Shown here one piece after another: positions 9,091 to 15,732 of a DNA stretch of 39,527 nt. Within the stretch, counting starts at the first letter, position 1; each line of letters starts with the position of its first letter. Source of the stretch: a virus; the IMG/VR virus record IMGVR_UViG_3300025828_003715, positions 1 through 39,527 of that record; one strand, 5' to 3'. The position numbers and the translations under genes are program-made. The notes under the pieces were generated by a model. It did not search any database and was not told the DNA's origin. It was given only the letters and a program-made list of their open reading frames with translations.

Positions 9091-9115
9091 ACTATCTATT
9101 ATAGCTCAACCGGAC

Positions 9116-9988
9116 CTACGAAGACGGCGTGACCTCTAACGAACTTGCAGAATATGCGCCAGTACCGCCAGCATTCAAAGCAGCCACCCGGAACTTGTAA
9201 CCAGTCCCGTTCGTCAAACCAGTCACCCGATAGAAACCCTCGACCGAACTTGTATCGGCAACAGCAGTAGACCACGTGTCACCATCATCAGTGCTTTGCT
9301 GAATCTTGTAACCAGTGATCTCATGAACACCACCATTCCACGTGGCCTCAAGCCAAGACAGCGTAACTTCAGTATCGCCCGCAACCGCTACAAGGTTTGT
9401 GGGGGCATTCGGAGTAGCCGCCATCTTTTCTACAGTAATCTCAGAGGACTGCATAGTGCCTAGTGCAGTGCGGGTCAGAGTTTCTTCAAGGGTCAAAGAG
9501 TAACCTATGTATGACCCTGCCAGTAGTCGCTCACCTTTAATCAAAGTTAAATCAGAGAACTGCTCTACAATAGTCCCCTCATCAATCTTTGGCGAGCACG
9601 ATACGTCAGTATCGTAAGCAGAAAGCGAGGGATGATCCATCAATGCTTCACGAACAACAGTTGTCAAGTTATCTCGCTGATCGGTGACAGTCTGAGCACC
9701 CGCATCCCGAACCCAAACATAGGTACGCATATCGTACACAACCTGCAAATCCGGATCAAACCCCGCCGTATAACCAGCTCGATTAATAGAATCAGTGCTC
9801 ATGACAATAGTAATAATCGTCGGCCATCTATCAAGCTGAAACGGCTCATGGCTAACATACAAACGAGGATCAGGCAACTGACTGGCGCTCAGGTTCCAAT
9901 GGTTCCTGTAAGCAACCAGCCTAGAAGGCAGATCTGCTGCTAAATAATTGGTAACAAACTGTTTAGCCAAACGGCTTCCACTCATCAT
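9116..9988 (-). CDS. Tail completion/terminator-like protein with C-terminal fibronectin type III domain
   Basis: Protein of 290 residues. The first 190 residues look like a small tail-completion or neck protein: an N-terminal helix, then strands around RWPTIITIVMSTDS and YDMRTYVWVRDAG, and a helical DNLTTVVREALMDHPSLSAYDTD segment. The final 95 residues are a clear FN3 domain: APTNLVAVAGDTEVTLSWLE, ITGYKIQQSTDDGDTW, YRVTGLTNGTGYKFRVAALN. FN3 domains on virion proteins are usually surface-exposed and thought to help weak attachment. It lies directly downstream (11 nt) of the virion-morphogenesis gene in the head-to-tail-joining cluster, which supports the neck or tail-terminator assignment. 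Two adjacent ATG codons are possible at the start; the Shine-Dalgarno is weak (AGGTG). Confidence 0.72.
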   Translation of the reverse strand: MMSGSRLAKQFVTNYLAADLPSRLVAYRNHWNLSASQLPDPRLYVSHEPFQLDRWPTIITIVMSTDSINRAGYTAGFDPDLQVVYDMRTYVWVRDAGAQTVTDQRDNLTTVVREALMDHPSLSAYDTDVSCSPKIDEGTIVEQFSDLTLIKGERLLAGSYIGYSLTLEETLTRTALGTMQSSEITVEKMAATPNAPTNLVAVAGDTEVTLSWLEATWNGGVHEITGYKIQQSTDDGDTWSTAVADTSSVEGFYRVTGLTNGTGYKFRVAALNAGGTGAYSASSLEVTPSS

Positions 9989-9999
9989 AATTCAAACAC

Positions 10000-10623
10000 C
10001 TACTGTCCTAACAAATCGTTGCCTCTGTACGTCTTGCTCCAATACGGAACATTAGCACCAGCCATACCCGTCTTCTTCAACCAAGCATAGTACTTGCCTA
10101 CCGAACCACCGTAAATAACTCTCTCGGCAATAGCAGAACCCAGCTTTGAAGAGAACTGACGGCCCTTCGGCTCGCCAAACTTAAACAAGAACGGTCGAGC
10201 AGGCATCTTCCTTGTACCGTATTGAATGAAACTTGCATACGGAACAACTCGACCATCAATCCCATCGCTCGTTAAATCCGTACCAAACTTCATACTATGC
10301 GACTTATACTCTCTAACCGCTCCTCGTGCATTGTCAACAGTAAGGCTGCGTCTTAAATCGCCAGTTCTAACAAGCACACCTTTATTACCATATCCCTCTT
10401 CTATTTTCCATGCAACAGTTTCAGGCGCAAGTACGGTCCATCTACCGCGACCATTATTACGAAAATCTTCCCGAATCTGACGTTTGACCTCTTTAGCTGC
10501 CCACTTAAACTGCGACTTGAAACCTTTTGCAGAACGGCGACGCATAGCATTAAAATGCTTAGTCATTTCCCGCTTGTCAACTTTGACACTAATACTAAGA
10601 GCTGGTTGCCTTCTCCGAGCCAT
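10000..10623 (-). CDS. Virion morphogenesis / neck protein (HK97 gp10-Mu gpG-like)
   Basis: Protein of about 207 residues, very basic at the N-terminus (MARRRQPALSISVKVDKREM). The core GRGRWTVLAPETVAWKIEEG followed by VLVRTGDLRRSLT and later YASFIQYGTRKMPARPFL is the signature of phage virion-morphogenesis proteins (R-W-x-L ... T-x2-W-K ... TG-x-L-x2-S ... QYGT-x-x-MPARPF). These proteins sit at the neck between the connector and the tail. The frame can be extended three codons to a TTG at 10632, but the ATG at 10623, with GAGGG about 9 nt upstream, is the better start. It begins 2 nt inside the end of the connector gene's stop region, so the two are coupled. Confidence 0.85.
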   Translation of the reverse strand: MARRRQPALSISVKVDKREMTKHFNAMRRRSAKGFKSQFKWAAKEVKRQIREDFRNNGRGRWTVLAPETVAWKIEEGYGNKGVLVRTGDLRRSLTVDNARGAVREYKSHSMKFGTDLTSDGIDGRVVPYASFIQYGTRKMPARPFLFKFGEPKGRQFSSKLGSAIAERVIYGGSVGKYYAWLKKTGMAGANVPYWSKTYRGNDLLGQ

Positions 10624-10624
10624 C

Positions 10625-11266
10625 TTAAGCAACCCTCACACGGCGATACTTTCTAAGAGTAAACAATTCCCTATCAGAAAAACCAGTCTCCAAAGGCGCA
10701 ACATTCCTCGTCGTCAAATCCTTCAAACCAACCACATCATCATGCATATTCTGCATCTCACGAGTAGCTGCACGCAACATCAAAATCTTAAACGCCTTAA
10801 TGTTCGGACCATCCAACCCCGCCGTATACGTCACCTCAATACGATCATTCGCAAACGCATTAAACAAATCAATACCATAATCCCGAGTCACATAATCACG
10901 CTCCGCAACCTGAGCCGTCGCCGTAGCAGACGCAGAAGCAGGCGTAATCGAAACAGAAGACACCGAAACAACCGGACTATTATCCAAATACAACGTATAC
11001 ATAGGCGTATAAATAATGCCAGGAGAAGTCAACGTGGAAGCAGGATCAGTAGTGTAATTGTAATAGTACTGCTGGTTTACAACGCCCCTGCCCACATCGG
11101 GCACACGATACGTTTCCGTAAACTCTGTCTGTTCAACAGGGCGACGCAAATACGCCTCTAACTCAGACTGCAAGCCTTCAATAATAAATGCTGCGGCGTC
11201 TTCCTGAGTGTTCGTGAGCGTAATGTCCATATAGGTAGTAATATCAGAGACTGTAATAAGAGCCAT
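10625..11266 (-). CDS. Head-tail connector (adaptor) protein
   Basis: Protein of 213 residues. The N-terminal helical part (VSDITTYMDITLTNTQEDAA, then FIIEGLQSELEAYLRRPVE) matches the head-tail connector/adaptor pattern of HK97 gp6 and SPP1 gp15, where a helical bundle with the LE-x-Y-L-x-R-P motif docks on the portal. A beta-rich middle (YLDNSPVVSVSSVSI) and a second helical part (KAFKILMLRAATREMQNMHDDV) follow. It forms the ring below the portal that receives the neck proteins. Codon use in the segment of about 10640-11030 is strongly skewed toward T and G third positions, leaving a spurious long plus-strand open frame. It is followed by the virion-morphogenesis gene with overlapping ends. 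Confidence 0.8.
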   Translation of the reverse strand: MALITVSDITTYMDITLTNTQEDAAAFIIEGLQSELEAYLRRPVEQTEFTETYRVPDVGRGVVNQQYYYNYTTDPASTLTSPGIIYTPMYTLYLDNSPVVSVSSVSITPASASATATAQVAERDYVTRDYGIDLFNAFANDRIEVTYTAGLDGPNIKAFKILMLRAATREMQNMHDDVVGLKDLTTRNVAPLETGFSDRELFTLRKYRRVRVA

Positions 11267-11281
11267 TGTTACCTACTCCCT

Positions 11282-11647
11282 CTAGAACGGCTCGCCAGAA
11301 GGCGGTGAAGGATTTCTACGACCACGCCCAGGAGGACGTGAGGCTTTCTGACCTTCTTTGAGCTTCTGAAGAAAGGCGGCAACATTGCTTCTAGCCGCTC
11401 TAAGCTGAGCTAGTGTAGCGCCAGTCAAGTTAGCGCCCTTCACATTGTATTTCTCCCGAAAAGCTTTACGGGCATTTTTCATCTTGATGGCGTTATCAAA
11501 AATTCTCTGCTGAGTGTCTGTAAGCTTCCCATTGTCCTTTCGCTTTTGTCTCAGACCTTTAAGAATGCTATTAAGTTGCCGGTCGCTTTTACCTTCCAAC
11601 ATGTCGTCAGGTTTAACTTTACCGACACCTTCAAGAACTACAGCCAT
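11282..11647 (-). CDS. Small basic hypothetical protein
   Basis: Protein of 121 residues, unrecognised. It is basic and mostly helical, with heptad-like stretches (QLNSILKGLRQKRKDNGKLT, AIKMKNARKAFREKYNV, TLAQLRAARSNVAAFLQKL) and a disordered Arg/Pro-rich tail (RPPGRGRRNPSPPSGEPF). It lies 15 nt upstream of the connector gene in the same direction, so a head-completion or DNA-binding role is possible, but nothing specific is visible. A 62-nt gap separates it from the gene behind. Confidence 0.62.
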   Translation of the reverse strand: MAVVLEGVGKVKPDDMLEGKSDRQLNSILKGLRQKRKDNGKLTDTQQRIFDNAIKMKNARKAFREKYNVKGANLTGATLAQLRAARSNVAAFLQKLKEGQKASRPPGRGRRNPSPPSGEPF

Positions 11648-11709
11648 AACAGCCCCAATCAGAAAACAATACTGATACTATGATACCGTATCCGACAACA
11701 GCATTAATC

Positions 11710-12180
11710 CTAATCTGCCATTTGCTTCAAAAAGCTACCGTCCAACAGCATCAAACCAATCGTGGAATAGCCAACAATGTCCAGATAGGTGTCCTCCACC
11801 GCCTCATTCTCTGGCAGACGGCCAGAATCTAGCAGATTTTCCAAACGTGCAACCTTGTCATGGAGACGCACAATCAGACCACGGTGCCCGAACCTGAGAA
11901 TGTTTTCAGAACCATAATCTCGCTGCTTATTACAGAGCGTTTGCCACACAAAATCCTTGTCTAGCGAAATATCGGCATGCTTGGTCATTGCCGCTAGCTG
12001 AAACCAAACCTCAGGATCAACCAACTCCTTATTGCCGACAAAATAAGTCTCAATCAGCGAATCAATATACTCCCGAATGTCTTCAACCGTAGTTACCTGA
12101 GACGACTCGGCCACCCACACGCTGTCAATATGTGTCAACGCATGATCTTCCCACGTCAACAAATCGTCAATTACGGTCAT
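11710..12180 (-). CDS. DUF1599/nucleotide-modification-associated (MazG-like all-alpha) protein
   Basis: Protein of 156 residues. The C-terminal half carries the pattern CNKQRDYGSENILRFGHRG followed by LIVRLHDKVARLENLLDSG and EAVEDTYLDIVGYSTIGLML. This spacing (DYG ... G-x-x-x-R-x-x-DK-x-x-R-L ... E-x-x-x-DT-x-x-D-x-x-x-Y) is that of the DUF1599 family, also named nucleotide modification associated domain 1, related to MazG-type NTP pyrophosphohydrolases. The acidic residues of the last helix are the expected metal-binding positions. Members are found in phages near base-modification or nucleotide-pool genes. The start overlaps the stop of the membrane-protein gene as ATGA. A true MazG gene is also present at 35749-36084, so the two need not be redundant. 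Confidence 0.72.
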   Translation of the reverse strand: MTVIDDLLTWEDHALTHIDSVWVAESSQVTTVEDIREYIDSLIETYFVGNKELVDPEVWFQLAAMTKHADISLDKDFVWQTLCNKQRDYGSENILRFGHRGLIVRLHDKVARLENLLDSGRLPENEAVEDTYLDIVGYSTIGLMLLDGSFLKQMAD

Positions 12181-12491
12181 GACTTCGCACCCTTCGACAT
12201 GCTGAGCTTAATTGAAAACAGAATCCAGAGAATAGATGAAACTAGAAAAGCGTCCGTGTAGCCGATGCCGGGGCGGAACGCCATCAAGTTAGGCCACGCA
12301 GAATTAGCAATGCTGTTCAAAAACATCAGACCCAAAGCGCCCGTGCCTGCAAGAAAAGCAAAACCGAAAATACTCTGCAAAACCGTGATAAGCACTGCCT
12401 GCTTGACTACCTGCTGAACATTCTCCTCCAACTCTGTCGAAAGCTTACCGGTGAACCGGCCCCAATCTTCAGCGCCTTGCCTATTTACCAT
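12177..12491 (-). CDS. Small membrane protein with two transmembrane segments
   Basis: Protein of 104 residues, not assignable to a family. An amphipathic N-terminal part (residues 1-30) is followed by a hydrophobic segment AVLITVLQSIFGFAFLAG running into ALGLMFLNSIA, and a second one, DAFLVSSILWILFSIKL, before a basic tail (SMSKGAKS). Two membrane segments and a positively charged C-terminus would suit a holin, but the gene is far from the lysin and sits between regulator-like and nucleotide genes, so I leave the function open. AAAGGA precedes the ATG by 8 nt; the gene overlaps its upstream neighbour by 11 nt and its downstream neighbour by 4 nt (ATGA), so this is a coupled operon. Confidence 0.72.
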   Translation of the reverse strand: MVNRQGAEDWGRFTGKLSTELEENVQQVVKQAVLITVLQSIFGFAFLAGTGALGLMFLNSIANSAWPNLMAFRPGIGYTDAFLVSSILWILFSIKLSMSKGAKS

Positions 12492-12870
12492 TTTCGTATT
12501 CCTTTACTATCTGGTGAACCCGCTGACGGGACAACCTATACCGAGCACCGATCTTAGCTAACGTCTCACCGTTATAGTACTCGCTATAAATCTGACTATT
12601 TCTTTCTGCAATAAAATCCTTCGACTTCGGTCCCGGTCTGACAGGACCCCAAGTCCAAGAAGAAAGACTTTCTAACAACTGAATCCGGTTAGTAGCCAAT
12701 GCGTTCTGCTTATATCTCGTCCGCATATAACTAACCCAATTGCCTAAACTGATACATTCCCCCGAGTCTAAAAACTCTACGTGATCTGTAGGCACAATAG
12801 CGTCACCATAGCGTTTCTCATATGCGCATAGGGCCTCGTAATGCTTATGCCATCGCTGTTCATGCCTCAT
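12481..12870 (-). CDS. Helicase-associated (HA) domain plus helix-turn-helix protein
   Basis: Protein of 129 residues. Residues 3-70 fit the helicase-associated domain repeat: W-x-x-x-Y-x-x-L (RWHKHYEALCAYEKRYGDA), then VPTDHV, ISLGNWVSYMRTRYKQNALA, RIQLLESLSSWTW. HA domains probably bind nucleic acid. The last 40 residues (NGETLAKIGARYRLSRQR, then VHQIVKEYE) form a sigma-region-4-like helix-turn-helix. The combination suggests a DNA-binding regulator. It has its own promoter (TTGACA-17-TAAGAT) whose -10 box ends 6 nt before the ATG, predicting a leaderless mRNA, and it is the first gene of a coupled three-gene operon (HTH protein, membrane protein, DUF1599 protein). Confidence 0.8.
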   Translation of the reverse strand: MRHEQRWHKHYEALCAYEKRYGDAIVPTDHVEFLDSGECISLGNWVSYMRTRYKQNALATNRIQLLESLSSWTWGPVRPGPKSKDFIAERNSQIYSEYYNGETLAKIGARYRLSRQRVHQIVKEYENGK

Positions 12871-12876
12871 AGTGGT

Positions 12877-12905
12877 ATCTTAGTAAAGCCCCACCGCCAT
12901 GTCAA
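12877..12905 (-). promoter_or_regulatory. Sigma70-type promoter of the HA/HTH operon, predicted leaderless
   Basis: On the minus strand: TTGACA (12900-12905), 17-nt spacer, TAAGAT (12877-12882), then 6 nt (accact) to the ATG at 12870. The expected transcription start is the A of the ATG or within a base or two, so the mRNA would have no 5' leader. Confidence 0.82.
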
Positions 12906-12919
12906 GTAAACCCCATAAA

Positions 12920-13294
12920 CTAACGTGGCTTATACAAGCTAGCGTTAGCTACCTCACCAGCTAAAGACTTAATAGTCTTGTACGCATCTTGACTGCCAAC
13001 CCGTTCGGACCAATCCACGATGTCTTCCCCAACAAACATCTCAATAGCTTCCCAACACCTGATAAAGTTAGCTCTTTTGTTAGCAGGGATATTATCTAAA
13101 AGTTCGTCAAAATTATTAGACAGGTTGCGCTCGGGCATCAAACCAACAAAGACAGCAATCGCTGCAGGCAAAGAAAGCCGCTTCTCATCATCTATCGGAA
13201 CAGTCTCCGCTAAGCCATGCTTACAACAAGCTGCAACCATAAGCAACTCATGCTGCACACCATGAAGCCTTAAATCTCTCAAAGAAAAAGCCAT
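12920..13294 (-). CDS. Hypothetical protein from a leaderless promoter
   Basis: Protein of about 124 residues, unrecognised. It is mixed helical, with three cysteines near the front (MVAACCKHG and a later RCWEA) and the segments AIAVFVGLMPERNLSNNFDE and NKRANFIRCWEAIEMF. The frame can be extended to a GTG at 13381, but that extension would translate a terminator hairpin and a promoter, so I choose the ATG at 13294 (MAFSLRDLRL). That ATG lies 6 nt after a TATGAT box. The gene is followed by the promoter of the HA/HTH gene, so it appears monocistronic. Early regulatory or host-takeover genes are often of this size, but no function is visible. Confidence 0.65.
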   Translation of the reverse strand: MAFSLRDLRLHGVQHELLMVAACCKHGLAETVPIDDEKRLSLPAAIAVFVGLMPERNLSNNFDELLDNIPANKRANFIRCWEAIEMFVGEDIVDWSERVGSQDAYKTIKSLAGEVANASLYKPR

Positions 13295-13300
13295 ATGCAT

Positions 13301-13330
13301 ATCATAACGTAAAAAGCGGGGTTCAGTCAA
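13301..13330 (-). promoter_or_regulatory. Promoter overlapping a terminator, predicted leaderless
   Basis: Minus strand: TTGACT (13325-13330), 18-nt spacer, TATGAT (13301-13306), then atgcat and ATG at 13294. The -35 box and spacer lie inside the terminator hairpin of the upstream RNA, so one transcript ends where the next begins. Confidence 0.72.
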
Positions 13331-13346
13331 ACTGACCAAACCCCGC
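13311..13346 (-). terminator. Rho-independent terminator upstream of the 13294 gene
   Basis: Minus strand: GCGGGGTT-TGGTC-agttt-GACTG-AACCCCGC followed by TTTTT. The stem is 13 bp with two wobble pairs. It would end transcripts coming from the ribonucleotide reductase side. Confidence 0.85.
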
Positions 13347-13475
13347 CCTAGACGTGCGATTGCTTTTACGGCTACCGGCACGTTAGCCGATAATCACAAT
13401 CTCCTCCTTCGGGGTTAGTCAAATTTGCCGGTACACAAATACTTTAACTTCCCAAATTACGCCAGATTGCAACTT
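13311..13475 (-). ncRNA. Candidate structured leader or small RNA with alternative hairpins and a 4-codon ORF
   Basis: Between the endonuclease VII remnant and the terminator I see no protein gene. An 8-bp perfect stem TACCGGCA/TGCCGGTA (13426-13433 with 13373-13380) encloses 45 nt. A competing 6-bp stem CGGCTA/TAGCCG (13384-13389 with 13369-13374) shares bases with it. Inside lies a consensus Shine-Dalgarno GGAGGA (13402-13407) followed by GTG-ATT-ATC-GGC-TAA (13383-13397), a four-residue ORF. A TATAAT box lies in a palindrome just upstream (13479-13490), without a clear -35, and the RNA would end at the terminator. This resembles an attenuator or a small structured RNA; I match it to no known class. 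Confidence 0.38.
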
Positions 13476-13494
13476 TGCATATTATAATATCCCG

Positions 13495-13620
13495 TTATCT
13501 ACCGCACCATGTTAGGAGTTTGTCGATATCCATTGCAGGCGTCTTCTCAATGCCGCCCACAACAATATTACAAATGTGGCACAGCAGTCCACGCACCTCG
13601 CCAGTATCGTGGTATAGCAT
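13495..13620 (-). pseudogene. Remnant of a recombination endonuclease VII-like (HNH) gene
   Basis: A 41-codon frame beginning ATG at 13620 reads LYHDTGEVRGLLCHICN, then VVGGIEKTPAMDIDKLL. This is the C-terminal half of phage endonuclease VII-type nucleases (usual wording DHDHxTGxVRGLLCxxCNxxLG), which cleave DNA junctions and assist packaging. Upstream in frame only WRSKRHQYIL remains before a TAG at the end of the RNR region, so the first zinc cysteines are absent, and the DHDH motif is reduced to MLYH. The second CxxC of the zinc site (CHIC) is kept. There is no Shine-Dalgarno. I read it as a decayed or truncated copy, though a short expressed peptide cannot be excluded. Confidence 0.6.
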
Positions 13621-13655
13621 CAGAATGTACTGGTGGCGCTTACTACGCCACTAGG

Positions 13656-15605
13656 TCATCTCACGGGACAACTTCCCGTTGAGCATTCGGCGTCAAACTC
13701 ATCGTCCGACATGATCGTGGAACCTGACAGCTTCTCACCAAGCTGTGACGTAGTGCTGAGCACATGCTCGTACTCTTCCTTAGTCAACTCGCCCATCGGG
13801 GCCTGATCGAAACCATGCTCGCTGTGCAGCAAGAACGAAACGGACTTCATCTCGCTCCAATGCTCCGCAAGGTACTCACGAATACCATCAAGTTCTTCGC
13901 TCTTGTAGTAGACAGTCACCGAAATGGCGTTGTCTGACCACACCTTCTGGAGACGACGAACAAGGTCCATCTGCTCAATCGCAGTCATGTCCTTAGCTTC
14001 GATCGTCCCGTCAGGGAACGCACACGGGAACTCTACAACAACAGTCCGGTCATCTTCTGAGCCATCAAAGTTGCGGAGAGGCTCAACGTAGAAGCCCTTC
14101 GACTTGCAGTAGTTGACAAGAACGTCGGTGGAAGCCATACGCATACGCTTCACAAAGTACTGGCTAAAGCCGGGGTGAACGCCAGGGGTTACACCCGGAA
14201 GAAGGCTCAGCGTGCCAGAAGGCTTGATCGTGGTAAGACGTACAGACTCAGGCCAGCCACGCTCTTCTGACCACTCGGCATCAAACTCACGCAGAGCGAC
14301 ATAGGTGTCGTCCAGCCAATCAATCTTTTCCATGGCCTGCGTCACGCCAGTGATACCTAGGCCGAGACGCATGTTTGTTGACGTGATCTTGTCTGAAGCA
14401 GGGTCAAGGTAAGACAGCGCCGCTGTCGCCTTCTGGACCTTGTACAGCAACTGAGACACGTCCTGAAGCTCTTCCGACGAGTCAATCATCGGCAAGAAAA
14501 TCTCAGACAAGTTACAAGACTCACGGTTAGCCAACGGGATTTCAGCGCAAGGGTTGACGCCCACAATCGACGGATCGGGACGCTCTTCGCCCATACGCCC
14601 AAACTGGCGTGAAGCTTCGAGGTTGAAGAACCCGTACGGCTCACCATTACCCTTGTAGCCTTCCCAAATAAGCTCCGGCATGTCCTGCATCTGTTCCGGA
14701 GAAACGAAAACAGTGTTGTTTGACATGGCTCGCTCAATCGGAATATCGCCAAGGTCCCAACGCTTCGCCATCAGGTAATCTTCATCGTCTAGACGGCCAA
14801 CAGCAATTTCAGCGCTGCGGCGAACGTTACCGGCGACAACGATAGAGCCAATGATGTTCATGCAGTCAAGAACCTCAACTGAAGTCATCGTGCGACCAAC
14901 CGCACCGTCAAGAACGGCACAAATCTTCTCAATACCCGAAACGAGAATATCGGGACCTGAAGCAGTGCCGCCGAACGTCTTAATAGGTACACCCGCCTTG
15001 CGGATCAGGTGAGTAGCGTACGTCATCTTACGAGGATTGTCGTCGTCGCCCAAGTAGCACTCAAAGACCTTCCGGACTGCTTCGCCCCAACCCTCACGGG
15101 TATCAGGCACTATGAAATCAGAATCGTCAGCGTCATGATGCTCAACCCAAGCTGAACGAACAACACCCAGACGCTCAGGCTTATCGCAAGAGAAGCCCAC
15201 ACCGCCGCCAAGCATCAGCCGCTCTACGGCCCAAGAAAAATCCGTGGGCTTCTGAACATCAACAAACCAGCAGTTGACCAGACTATCGCCACCCAAACGC
15301 TTGTTGTTCGGGGTACCCATCTGCCAAAGCATTCGGCCAGCAACGGAAGCCTTCAAGTTGAACAGATAGTCATAGAGGCGGACAGCCTCATCTTCCGACA
15401 ACTGCGCCCCAATATCCTGAGCGCCGTTAACGACACGCTGAATCGTTTCGTGCCATTCCTCAGTACGAACAATTGTGTCGCCCTCAAAAATAGGGCGAGC
15501 ATAGGTCCGCTTGTAAACAATATAGCCTAATCCGTTAAATCCCCACGGAGGCATCTTATCAGCATATGAGGCGGCATGGTCGTCGGAAATAAAAAAGGGG
15601 TCCAC
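13656..15605 (-). CDS. nrdJ: Class II (adenosylcobalamin-dependent) ribonucleoside-triphosphate reductase
   Basis: Reduces ribonucleotides to deoxyribonucleotides using a B12-generated radical, supplying dNTPs for phage replication. The protein (649 aa) is of the monomeric Lactobacillus RTPR type: Cys112 (LVNCWFV) pairs with Cys364 (ESCNLSEI) as the active-site disulfide, Cys353 and Glu355 in NPCAEIPL are the thiyl-radical Cys and catalytic Glu, and the spacing of 11 from Cys353 to Cys364 equals that of RTPR Cys408 to Cys419. The C-terminal CSTGSCPVR (Cys641, Cys646) is the swinging redox pair, also with RTPR-like C-x4-C spacing. It is shorter than the 739-aa Lactobacillus enzyme. The start is GTG at 15605 with AAGGAG 8 nt upstream. 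An inverted repeat lies in its leader; I see no B12 riboswitch. Confidence 0.95.
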   Translation of the reverse strand: MDPFFISDDHAASYADKMPPWGFNGLGYIVYKRTYARPIFEGDTIVRTEEWHETIQRVVNGAQDIGAQLSEDEAVRLYDYLFNLKASVAGRMLWQMGTPNNKRLGGDSLVNCWFVDVQKPTDFSWAVERLMLGGGVGFSCDKPERLGVVRSAWVEHHDADDSDFIVPDTREGWGEAVRKVFECYLGDDDNPRKMTYATHLIRKAGVPIKTFGGTASGPDILVSGIEKICAVLDGAVGRTMTSVEVLDCMNIIGSIVVAGNVRRSAEIAVGRLDDEDYLMAKRWDLGDIPIERAMSNNTVFVSPEQMQDMPELIWEGYKGNGEPYGFFNLEASRQFGRMGEERPDPSIVGVNPCAEIPLANRESCNLSEIFLPMIDSSEELQDVSQLLYKVQKATAALSYLDPASDKITSTNMRLGLGITGVTQAMEKIDWLDDTYVALREFDAEWSEERGWPESVRLTTIKPSGTLSLLPGVTPGVHPGFSQYFVKRMRMASTDVLVNYCKSKGFYVEPLRNFDGSEDDRTVVVEFPCAFPDGTIEAKDMTAIEQMDLVRRLQKVWSDNAISVTVYYKSEELDGIREYLAEHWSEMKSVSFLLHSEHGFDQAPMGELTKEEYEHVLSTTSQLGEKLSGSTIMSDDEFDAECSTGSCPVR

Positions 15606-15668
15606 AGTACGTTCTCCTTGTGGTGTAGTGATGTTCTGAAAAGAGGTGGTTTTAGTATTCTAGGGGGG

Positions 15669-15690
15669 TTGACGTATCTTCCGGCGTCAA
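15669..15690. repeat. Inverted repeat in the RNR upstream region (operator candidate)
   Basis: TTGACG and CGTCAA, 6-bp perfect arms separated by 10 nt, lie 64-85 nt before the RNR start. The layout fits a dimeric-repressor operator or a weak hairpin next to a C-run. It does not resemble the NrdR box I know. A TAGAAT box lies just downstream on the minus strand. Confidence 0.4.
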
Positions 15691-15732
15691 GTTATCACGA
15701 GATTGGAAGAAATCAAACCTATTTGTCACAGA

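Noticed and set aside
10484-11161. Plus-strand open frame of 225 codons opposite the connector and neck genes
   Set aside because: Same compositional artefact; highly repetitive Arg/Ile/His text, no ribosome binding site, and two real minus-strand genes occupy the region.
12177-12491. Holin
   Set aside because: Two membrane segments and a basic tail would fit, but the lysin is 11 kb away and the neighbours are regulatory and nucleotide genes, so the name is not justified.
12920-13381. GTG start at 13381 giving a 153-residue protein
   Set aside because: It would translate the terminator hairpin and the promoter, and no Shine-Dalgarno is at the right distance; the leaderless ATG at 13294 fits better.
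15606-15732. B12 riboswitch upstream of the class II RNR
   Set aside because: The gap is only 127 nt and I see none of the cobalamin-riboswitch core; only the short inverted repeat is visible.
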